Positions 57,223-64,000 of a stretch of 64,000 nucleotides of DNA are shown in pieces. The notes under the pieces were generated by a model that did not search any database, was not told the DNA's origin, and worked only from the letters and a program-made list of their open reading frames with translations. This DNA comes from Shewanella ulleungensis. Lineage in GTDB: Bacteria; Pseudomonadota; Gammaproteobacteria; Enterobacterales; Shewanellaceae. Numbering within the stretch: position 1 is the first letter of the stretch; each line of letters starts with the position of its first letter. The stretch lies in contig NZ_BMQW01000003.1 of the NCBI RefSeq assembly GCF_014648315.1, forward strand, positions 124,001 through 188,000. The letters are read 5' to 3'. The position numbers and the translations under genes were made by a program.

Positions 57223-57381
57223 ATGAGTAAAGATACTACTAATTTAAAAGGTTTGGAGCTGAAAATATTCATCTTCTTAACTGTATTTTTAGCACCTATT
57301 TTATCTGTATTACTGGTCAGTGCACTGGGTTTCAGTATTTGGTTTAGTCAAATACTCACAGGGCCTCCAGGCGCTGGTTAA
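57223..57381 (+). CDS. napE: Periplasmic nitrate reductase, NapE subunit
   Basis: A 52-residue membrane protein with one long hydrophobic segment (IFIFLTVFLAPILSVLLVSALGF) and the family's C-terminal IWFSQILTGPPG. The ATG at 57223 has a GGAGGGT ribosome binding site. NapE is a small accessory subunit of unclear role, first gene of napEDABC. Confidence 0.93.
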   Translation: MSKDTTNLKGLELKIFIFLTVFLAPILSVLLVSALGFSIWFSQILTGPPGAG

Positions 57382-57416
57382 TCCATCAATCCAATAATTA
57401 AAATGAGAGTGATGTA

Positions 57417-57674
57417 ATGAGCAATGAACTGCACGTAACCAGCCTAATTGTCCAAGTGAAACCTGAACAAATGGCTGAAGTAAGACAGAAAATAATGGCC
57501 ATCCCAAATGCTGAATTATCAGCCAATAATGACGTTAAGTTAGTTGTTGTCGTTGAAGGTCCGAGCCAAAAGTCGTTGATGGATGATATCTCAACGATTA
57601 ATGCCATTCCAGGTGTGTTGTCGGCCACCATGGTGTATCACCAAAGTGAAGCGCTAGAAGAAGGTGAAATATGA
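57417..57674 (+). CDS. napD: NapD chaperone for NapA
   Basis: An 85-residue cytoplasmic protein that binds the Tat signal of NapA and delays export until cofactor insertion. [21 protein letters not shown] and the [26 protein letters not shown] segments are typical. It overlaps napA by four bases (ATGA). Confidence 0.94.
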   Translation: MSNELHVTSLIVQVKPEQMAEVRQKIMAIPNAELSANNDVKLVVVVEGPSQKSLMDDISTINAIPGVLSATMVYHQSEALEEGEI

Positions 57675-60166
57675 AAATGAATAGACGCGATTTTATGAAA
57701 GCTAATGCCGCTATTGCAGCTGCAAGTGTAGCAGGGTTAGCGCTGCCTACTTCTGCAAGTAACCTGATCACTAGCTCAGAACAAACCAAATTAGAATGGA
57801 ATAAAGCCCCTTGTCGTTTTTGTGGCACAGGTTGTTCGGTTATGGTCGCCACCCGTGATGGCAAAGTTGTTGCTACTCATGGTGATGCAAAAAGTGAAGT
57901 AAACCGTGGCTTAAACTGCATTAAAGGCTACTTCTTATCTAAGATTATGTACGGTCGCGATCGTTTGCAAACACCTATGTTGCGTATGACTGATGGCAAG
58001 TACGATAAACATGGCGAATTTACCCCGATCAGCTGGGAAAAAGCCTTCGACACTATGGCTGAACGCTGGAAAGCCACCATTAAAGCTAAAGGTCCAACCG
58101 CTGTTGGTATGTTTGGCTCGGGTCAATGGACCGTTTGGGAAGGTTATGCAGCAGTTAAATTAATGAAAGCGGGCTTTGGTTCAAACAACATCGACCCTAA
58201 TGCTCGTCATTGTATGGCTTCTGCTGTAGGTGGCTTTATGCGTACCTTTGGTATCGATGAGCCAATGGGTTGTTATGACGATATGGAAGCGGCTGATGCG
58301 TTTGTACTTTGGGGTTCAAACATGGCAGAAATGCACCCAATTTTGTGGACTCGTATTACTGATCGTCGTTTAAGTGCGCCACACGTTAAGGTTGCGGTTC
58401 TGTCTACTTTTGAGCATCGCTCATTTGACCTTGCTGATTTACCGATTGTATTTACACCGCAAACCGATTTGGCCATGCTTAACTTTATTGCCAACTACAT
58501 TATTCAAAATGGCAAAGTGAATAAAGATTTCGTTAACAAGCATGTCAATTTCCGTAAGGGGACTACTGACATTGGTTATGGTTTACGTCCAACGCATCCA
58601 TTAGAAATGAAAGCCAAAAACGTTGCTACAGCTGGCGATTCAACCCCGATGGATTTTGATGAGTTTGCTAAATTTGTTGCTGATTATGATGTTGAATCGG
58701 TCAGTAAATTATCTGGCGTGCCTGAACACAAATTGATTGAGTTAGCTGAGCTTTATGCTGACCCTAACCGTAAAGTGACGTCTTTCTGGACTATGGGCTT
58801 TAACCAACATACTCGTGGTGTTTGGTGTAACAACTTGATCTATAACATCCACTTATTAGTGGGTAAAATTTCTACTCCAGGTAACAGCCCATTCTCGTTA
58901 ACGGGTCAACCATCGGCTTGTGGTACTGCACGAGAAGTGGGGACATTCTCACATCGTCTACCTGCCGACATGGTTGTAACTAATCCTGAGCACAGAAAAC
59001 ACGCTGAACATATTTGGAAAATCCCAAGTGGTATTATTCCACCAAAGCCTGGTTACCACGCTGTTGAGCAAAACCGTCGCTTAAAAGACGGCGATTTAAA
59101 TTGCTACTGGGTTCAGGTCAATAATAATATCCAAGCTGGTGCCAATATTAACGAAGAAGGTTTACCGGGTTACCGTAACCCTGAAAACTTCATCGTTGTG
59201 TCAGATGCTTACCCAACAGTGACAACTCAAGCGGCGGACTTAATTTTACCAACAGCAATGTGGGTCGAAAAAGAAGGTGCTTACGGTAACGCAGAACGTA
59301 GAACTCAGTTTTGGCATCAAATGGTGAAAGCCCCAGGTGAGTCACAGTCTGATTTATGGCAGTTAATGGAATTCTCTAAGCGTTTCACCACTGACGAAGT
59401 GTGGCCTGCTGACGTGTTAGCGGCTAACCCACAATTTAAAGGTAAAACCTTATTCGAAGTGCTTTATCAAAATGGCAATGTTGATAAGTTCCCATTAAGC
59501 GATGCCGATCCTAAGTATTTAAACGATGAAGCTAAACACTTTGGCTTTTATGTGCAAAAAGGCTTATTTGAAGAATACGCGACCTTTGGCCGCGGCCATG
59601 GTCACGATTTAGCCGACTTCGATGTTTACCATAAAGAACACGGCTTACGTTGGCCAGTAGTGAATGGCAAAGAAACTAAATGGCGTTTCCGTGAAGGGTC
59701 TGATCCATACGTTAAAGCCGGTAAAGACTTTGAATTCTATGGTAAGCCTGATGGTCGTGCGGTTATTTTTGCATTACCTTACGAGCCAGCAGCCGAAGAG
59801 CCGGATGAAGAATACGATATCTGGTTATCAACAGGCCGTGTACTCGAGCATTGGCATTCTGGTTCGATGACGCAACGTGTACCTGAACTGTATAAAGCCT
59901 TCCCTGATGCTGTATGTTTTATGCATCCTGATGATGCTAAAAAGCGTGGTTTACGTCGCGGTGATGAAATTCGAGTGATTTCTCGTCGTGGTGAGATTAA
60001 AACCCGTGTTGAAACTCGTGGTCGCAACAAACCGCCTGTCGGCTTAGTGTTTGTACCTTGGTTTGATGCCAGTCAGCTCATTAATAAAGTTACGTTAGAT
60101 GCGACAGATCCTTTGTCAAAGCAAACTGACTATAAGAAATGTGCCATTAAGATTGTAAAGGCTTAA
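57671..60166 (+). CDS. napA: Periplasmic nitrate reductase catalytic subunit NapA
   Basis: An 831-residue molybdopterin enzyme (E. coli 828) exported by the Tat pathway: twin-arginine signal RRDFMK at residues 5-10. The [4Fe-4S] ligands are C48, C51, C55 and C83, and the molybdenum-binding Cys is in [13 protein letters not shown] (about residue 183). It reduces nitrate to nitrite in the periplasm with electrons from NapC and NapB. Co-transcribed after napD. Confidence 0.98.
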   Translation: MKMNRRDFMKANAAIAAASVAGLALPTSASNLITSSEQTKLEWNKAPCRFCGTGCSVMVATRDGKVVATHGDAKSEVNRGLNCIKGYFLSKIMYGRDRLQTPMLRMTDGKYDKHGEFTPISWEKAFDTMAERWKATIKAKGPTAVGMFGSGQWTVWEGYAAVKLMKAGFGSNNIDPNARHCMASAVGGFMRTFGIDEPMGCYDDMEAADAFVLWGSNMAEMHPILWTRITDRRLSAPHVKVAVLSTFEHRSFDLADLPIVFTPQTDLAMLNFIANYIIQNGKVNKDFVNKHVNFRKGTTDIGYGLRPTHPLEMKAKNVATAGDSTPMDFDEFAKFVADYDVESVSKLSGVPEHKLIELAELYADPNRKVTSFWTMGFNQHTRGVWCNNLIYNIHLLVGKISTPGNSPFSLTGQPSACGTAREVGTFSHRLPADMVVTNPEHRKHAEHIWKIPSGIIPPKPGYHAVEQNRRLKDGDLNCYWVQVNNNIQAGANINEEGLPGYRNPENFIVVSDAYPTVTTQAADLILPTAMWVEKEGAYGNAERRTQFWHQMVKAPGESQSDLWQLMEFSKRFTTDEVWPADVLAANPQFKGKTLFEVLYQNGNVDKFPLSDADPKYLNDEAKHFGFYVQKGLFEEYATFGRGHGHDLADFDVYHKEHGLRWPVVNGKETKWRFREGSDPYVKAGKDFEFYGKPDGRAVIFALPYEPAAEEPDEEYDIWLSTGRVLEHWHSGSMTQRVPELYKAFPDAVCFMHPDDAKKRGLRRGDEIRVISRRGEIKTRVETRGRNKPPVGLVFVPWFDASQLINKVTLDATDPLSKQTDYKKCAIKIVKA

Positions 60167-60177
60167 GGAGACAGACC

Positions 60178-60648
60178 ATGAAAACAGGTAAATTATTATC
60201 GATTATCGCGTTATTAGGGTTCACTGTCAGCGTAATGGCGACCAGCGTACCTGAAGAAAAAATCGACACATTACGTTTAGCACCGATTAACGTTGAACCG
60301 ACTCCGCCAGCAATGCAAGCGGTGATCAATACTGACGTTAAGCAAGTGCGTAACTATCCTATGCAGCCACCGGTTATTCCACATAAGATTGATGGTTATC
60401 AAATTGATCTTAAAGTGAATAAGTGTATGCAATGCCATGCTCGTACGAGTACTGGGCATTCGCAAGCGCCGATGGTGAGTGTGACTCACTATATGGACCG
60501 CGACAATAATTTCTTAGCGGATTTGTCGCCTCGTCGTTATTTTTGTACCCAGTGTCATGCACCGCAATTGGATGCGAAATTGTTAGTGGAAAATGACTTC
60601 GTTGACATTGATCACTTAATTAAAGCGAAAGCTGCGGTTAAGCACTAG
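60178..60648 (+). CDS. napB: Periplasmic nitrate reductase diheme subunit NapB
   Basis: A 156-residue periplasmic c-type cytochrome with a signal peptide ending SVMA|TS and two CXXCH motifs (KCMQCH, FCTQCH). It carries electrons from NapC to NapA. The ribosome binding site AAGGAGA lies before the ATG; napC follows eight bases later. Confidence 0.96.
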   Translation: MKTGKLLSIIALLGFTVSVMATSVPEEKIDTLRLAPINVEPTPPAMQAVINTDVKQVRNYPMQPPVIPHKIDGYQIDLKVNKCMQCHARTSTGHSQAPMVSVTHYMDRDNNFLADLSPRRYFCTQCHAPQLDAKLLVENDFVDIDHLIKAKAAVKH

Positions 60649-60656
60649 GAGTCAAT

Positions 60657-61256
60657 ATGTTAGCAAAACTGCTTGAACAACTAAAACTGGTATGGAAAAT
60701 TCTGCTTCGTCCGAGTGTCCATTACAGTCTTGGCTTTTTGACCATCGGTGGCTTTATTGCGGGAATAATTTTCTGGGGTGGTTTTAACACTGCTTTAGAA
60801 TTAACTAACCGCGAGGAATTTTGTATCGGTTGTCACGAAATGGAAAACAACGTTTACCAAGAGTTACAAACAACGATCCACTTTACTAACCGTAGTGGTG
60901 TGCGTGCAACGTGTCCTGATTGTCACGTACCGCATAACTGGACCGATAAAATTGCCCGTAAAATGCAGGCATCTAAAGAAGTGTGGGGTAAAGTGTTTGG
61001 TACAATCAACACACGTGAAAAGTTTGAAGCAAAGCGTCGCCATTTAGCTGAAAATGAATGGAACCGACTTAAGGCTAATGACTCTTTAGAGTGTCGTAAC
61101 TGTCATAACTTTGATTATATGGATTTTACTCGTCAGTCTAAGCGTGCATCGCAAATGCATTCAACCTCTTTAGCTAGCGGCGAAAAAACCTGTATCGATT
61201 GTCATAAGGGGATTGCGCATCAATTACCTGACATGGCAGGTGTAGAAGGCTTCTAA
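60657..61256 (+). CDS. napC: NapC/NirT family tetraheme quinol dehydrogenase
   Basis: A 199-residue membrane-anchored c-type cytochrome: N-terminal helix (about 22-45) and four CXXCH hemes ([31 protein letters not shown]). It oxidises quinol and reduces NapB. Last gene of napEDABC; no napF, napG or napH is present, as expected for the Shewanella nap-alpha arrangement. Confidence 0.96.
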   Translation: MLAKLLEQLKLVWKILLRPSVHYSLGFLTIGGFIAGIIFWGGFNTALELTNREEFCIGCHEMENNVYQELQTTIHFTNRSGVRATCPDCHVPHNWTDKIARKMQASKEVWGKVFGTINTREKFEAKRRHLAENEWNRLKANDSLECRNCHNFDYMDFTRQSKRASQMHSTSLASGEKTCIDCHKGIAHQLPDMAGVEGF

Positions 61257-61281
61257 ACGCTGTCGATATAACACTTAAATG

Positions 61282-61313
61282 AATAAGGCCAGCATATGCT
61301 GGCCTTATTTTTT
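61282..61313 (+). terminator. Intrinsic terminator after napC
   Basis: A 28-base perfect palindrome (AATAAGGCCAGCAT with its complement) followed by T ends the nap operon. Confidence 0.92.
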
Positions 61314-61369
61314 GCCTCATAAAAACCAATTAATGGTATCTATCGATCGCTTATTAACGACAAAAGTTG

Positions 61370-62380
61370 TTACGACAAATCGACTTGTCTGCCAATCACA
61401 TCAATTAAATACTCAGTAAAATTATGGCCGTGATTTTGTAACATCTTCGGAAACATTGAAATAGGTGTTAGGCCCGGGAAAGTATTGATTTCATTGAGTA
61501 GAATTTGATCATCCTGGGTCAAAAAGAAATCGATACGCGATAAATGACGCAGCTTCATGCCTTTAAACGCTTTAATGGCATAGTCTCGAATTTGTTGACT
61601 TAACTCGGGTGACAAGTTTTCTGCGACGACGTCGGTGCGCGCTTTACTGTTTTTAGCGTATTTTTCTTCAAATGAGTAAAAAGTATTGCTGTCGCAAATA
61701 ATCTCACCGGGTAATGTGGCGACGACTTCACCTTGGTATTCGTATACTGCCACTTCTAATTCTCGAGCATGAATGGTTTGCTCAACCACCACATAAGGCG
61801 CATAACTAAAGGCATCTTTGAGAACTCTGGCTATATTGGCTTTGACATCAACTTTATAACAGCCTACCGACGAGCCTTGAGAGGCTGCTTTGATAAACAC
61901 CGAGCCCCATAGATCAAATGCCGCTTCAGTCTGTTTTATGGCATCATCATCGAGTTGGTGTAAAAAGATGTACGGTGTATTTGGTACGCCCAAGGCTGAA
62001 AACCACATTTTAGCGGTGATCTTGTTAAAGCAATTGCTTGATGCTTCAGACTCACAGCCAAAGTAGGGCAGTTGGATTAAATTAAAGTACGATTGAATAT
62101 CGCCGGTTTCACCCGGGAACCCATGAATACAAGGAATAACATAATCTACAGGCCACGCTGGTGTGTCGTTGTCTTCAAAGCGGATTTCACGACGGTTGGT
62201 TAAATCGCATAACTTGCCGTCTTCTGTGTGGTAATGCCCATGTTCGTCGAGTACTAATTTAAGTACCGAAAATTTATCTGACGTTGCCAGTGATGACTCA
62301 AAAAAACGTGCAGACATTAACGAAATATCGTGCTCTGCACCGCCACCGCCGCACAATAACAGCAGATTAATCTTTGGCAT
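61370..62380 (-). CDS. ddl: D-alanine-D-alanine ligase
   Basis: A 336-residue ATP-grasp enzyme that joins two D-alanines for peptidoglycan. Motifs: [37 protein letters not shown], and the metal/substrate site [30 protein letters not shown] near the C-terminus. The ATG at 62380 has an AGGAG ribosome binding site. It is not in the dcw cluster, so it is the DdlA-type stand-alone gene. Confidence 0.94.
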   Translation of the reverse strand: MPKINLLLLCGGGGAEHDISLMSARFFESSLATSDKFSVLKLVLDEHGHYHTEDGKLCDLTNRREIRFEDNDTPAWPVDYVIPCIHGFPGETGDIQSYFNLIQLPYFGCESEASSNCFNKITAKMWFSALGVPNTPYIFLHQLDDDAIKQTEAAFDLWGSVFIKAASQGSSVGCYKVDVKANIARVLKDAFSYAPYVVVEQTIHARELEVAVYEYQGEVVATLPGEIICDSNTFYSFEEKYAKNSKARTDVVAENLSPELSQQIRDYAIKAFKGMKLRHLSRIDFFLTQDDQILLNEINTFPGLTPISMFPKMLQNHGHNFTEYLIDVIGRQVDLS

Positions 62381-62757
62381 GTTTACTCCTGAAAAGACCA
62401 ACAAATGGGCTAGGTTAAGATCTGATTAGCCCTGTAAAAGTTTGCTTATGATAAAGACCCACAGCCATGCAGTGCAAGTAAGAGTTAATAATATTTCAGC
62501 TTATGTAGTCTGATTTTCGAGGTTGATTGTTGATTTAAGATAATAAATCGGTATACCGCTTATAAGTTATACAGATGGTTAGGTTCAGGTGCATTAGAAA
62601 CCCTGTACAACCATCGTTTGCGGGGGGGAGTTTAGCGGCTAGCAATGGTAAAAATGACACCTCTTTATATTTTATAAAAGAGGTGTCATGAGGTATCGGC
62701 TAGATTGCGTGGCTAAAGCATTAACATTAGCTACGGCTAACGTGGGTGATACTGCGC
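62381..62757. other. Gene-free 377-bp region between ddl and the receptor gene
   Basis: It holds the ddl promoter region by position, a 10-base palindrome CGGTATACCG at 62549-62558 and the receptor-gene terminator at 62647-62690. No gene was seen. Confidence 0.5.
62647..62690 (-). terminator. Intrinsic terminator of the TonB-dependent receptor gene
   Basis: ATGACACCTCTTT (62654-62666) and AAAGAGGTGTCAT (62677-62689) form a 13-bp perfect stem; on the minus strand it is followed by a T run. It lies about 70 bases after the receptor stop. Confidence 0.85.
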
Positions 62758-64000
62758 TTAAAAGCGATACGTTAAGTTAACTGAACCGTTTACTGGTGCG
62801 CCGTAATAGCCAACAGTCGCTAAACTGTTAATGTATTTTTCATCCGTAAGGTTATTAATGTTAGCTCTTAGACTAAGGTCTTCCGATACATCCCAGTTGG
62901 CAAAAGCATTAACGACTAGGTAGGCATCTTGCTCTACATTGTAATCAACATTTTTGGTTTTAGACTGCCACCGGCCGCCCAGTCCAACACTCACTTCTGG
63001 TAATTGTGGTAGGGTGTAATCCATCGAGAAGTTAACCACGTTCCGAGCAGCCCACTCGTTTGCTTTATCGCCATTTTCGTCTTCGACATCAAGCAAGGTA
63101 TAACCAAATACTGCATTAAGGTTGTCTGTTACACGCCCGGTCACTTCAACTTCAAAGCCCTTTGATTCGACGTTGACACCTTCATAAAAGTAATTTCCAT
63201 CTGCATTGAGGCCGGCGTAGCTTGCGAGGTTATTTTGCTCAGCACTAAATAACGCAAAGGTTGCCATTAAGTCGTTATCAAGCCATAAGGTTTTAAGTCC
63301 TAACTCATAGTTAACACCTTTGGTTGGCGCTAAAAAATACCCATCGTAATCATACTGCTCTTGTGGTTGGTAAATATCTGAATAACTGAAGTAAGTGTTG
63401 ATATCATCTGTGATGCTGTAAACCACACCCGCATAAGGACTGAACTCGCTCTCATCGTTGTCGATATCAACGCCGCTATTCACACCTTCTCGGGTATATT
63501 TTATCGCATTAAAGCCAGCGACCACGAATAGGTTGTCATTGATATTAAGTTTAGTTGAACCATATGCTCGTAATAAACTGACATCAATATCTGAATATTC
63601 TACTTTATCATCCCATTCAGGCTCTGGGATTGCGTCAAGGGCATAAGGGAATGCTGGAGTGGCTCCAAATGCGGTTGTAGTAGCATAATCAAATGGGTAT
63701 TGATACATGTACTTTTTGCTTTGAGAGCCGCTTACTCCCACAGTTATCTCGTGGTCTTGACCAAATAAGCTGTAATGCCCAAGTGTGGTAATGTCTAACA
63801 TATCGGCTGAAAAGTCAGTGTCATAACGTCCAGGCCAACCGGTTAAACCTAAGCCCGTATCTTTGTCGATAGTGCCATAGGCGTAAAATAATTTGCTTTG
63901 GTCTTCTAAGCCTTGGTGGTTATAGGCAACTTTAAGATCCCAATCATTGGATAGCATGTAAGTGTATTCAACAAAGGCCGTGGTATTAATTGTGTCCCAC
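62758..64000 (-). CDS. TonB-dependent siderophore receptor, C-terminal part (5' end outside window)
   Basis: The frame is open from the window edge through to the stop, giving the last ~413 residues of a larger (about 700) outer-membrane receptor. It contains repeated beta-strands and the end NLTDEKYINSLATVGYYGAPVNGSVNLTYRF with the C-terminal Phe for insertion, typical of FhuE/FpvA-type siderophore receptors. The plug and TonB box are outside the window. The Met at 63957 is internal. Iron control is likely but its promoter cannot be seen. Confidence 0.88.
   Translation of the reverse strand, partial: WDTINTTAFVEYTYMLSNDWDLKVAYNHQGLEDQSKLFYAYGTIDKDTGLGLTGWPGRYDTDFSADMLDITTLGHYSLFGQDHEITVGVSGSQSKKYMYQYPFDYATTTAFGATPAFPYALDAIPEPEWDDKVEYSDIDVSLLRAYGSTKLNINDNLFVVAGFNAIKYTREGVNSGVDIDNDESEFSPYAGVVYSITDDINTYFSYSDIYQPQEQYDYDGYFLAPTKGVNYELGLKTLWLDNDLMATFALFSAEQNNLASYAGLNADGNYFYEGVNVESKGFEVEVTGRVTDNLNAVFGYTLLDVEDENGDKANEWAARNVVNFSMDYTLPQLPEVSVGLGGRWQSKTKNVDYNVEQDAYLVVNAFANWDVSEDLSLRANINNLTDEKYINSLATVGYYGAPVNGSVNLTYRF

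Noticed and set aside
1..64000. CRISPR array, insertion sequence, prophage or integron
   Set aside because: No regular direct repeats with spacers, transposase, integrase or attachment-site pair was seen; gene order is of ordinary chromosome type.

Overview
The window is a 64 kb stretch of a gamma-proteobacterial chromosome that reads as Shewanella. The pointers are a tetraheme flavocytochrome c of the Ifc3 type with its divergent porin/permease/LysR partners, a napEDABC (nap-alpha type) periplasmic nitrate reductase operon, DUF3083, a Pla-1/VolA-type surface lipase, and low-to-moderate GC with AT-rich intergenic DNA. The flavocytochrome resembles S. frigidimarina Ifc3 but differs, from memory, at scattered residues, so a close relative or another strain is likely. 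No prophage, insertion sequence, integron, CRISPR array or rRNA was seen. Gene order is that of a conserved chromosome backbone with a few accessory loci.

Layout. 1-4140: tail of a DUF885 protein, parvulin ppiC, a GNAT acetyltransferase and the feoAB ferrous-iron uptake operon. 4360-11572: glnS, a Yip1-like membrane protein, miaE, lpxH-ppiB, cysS and folD. 11848-12179: tRNA-Pro, tRNA-Arg and tRNA-His. 12566-21104: the protein-quality block tig, clpP, clpX, lon, hupB, ppiD. 21231-22136: an AraC/GyrI-like regulator. 22199-27620: the ifc locus, a LysR regulator, DUF819 permease and porin facing the flavocytochrome. 27878-34497: fabV and the sapABCDF transporter. 34581-40277: pspF, pspABC, ycjX, ycjF and comEA. 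40428-51398: yciK, the lipase, sohB, DUF3083, tesA, ybbA-ybbP, a DUF2805 gene and rsuA. 51509-56856: a LysR regulator, an orphan small membrane protein, yfcH-folX, an AI-2E family transporter and a methyltransferase. 57223-61256: napEDABC. 61370-64000: ddl and the C-terminal part of a TonB-dependent siderophore receptor that leaves the window.

How the genes work together. feoAB, the ifc locus and the siderophore receptor concern iron and anaerobic respiration. Ifc3 and Nap are both periplasmic terminal reductases that draw electrons from the quinol pool, Nap through the NapC encoded here. The tig-clpP-clpX-lon-hupB-ppiD run covers folding, proteolysis, nucleoid structure and envelope folding; lon has a good sigma-32-like promoter. 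sap, psp and ycjXF form an envelope stress and peptide uptake neighbourhood like that of Escherichia coli, except that fabV lies where I recall fabI lying in E. coli. Nearly all transcription units end in clear intrinsic terminators.

No wholly new multi-gene system was found. The best leads are the ifc locus with changed substrate-pocket residues, an internally duplicated DUF3083 protein, a GSFTGA variant in PspF, and several unexplained intergenic hairpins (6906-6991, 18562-18595, 19110-19197).
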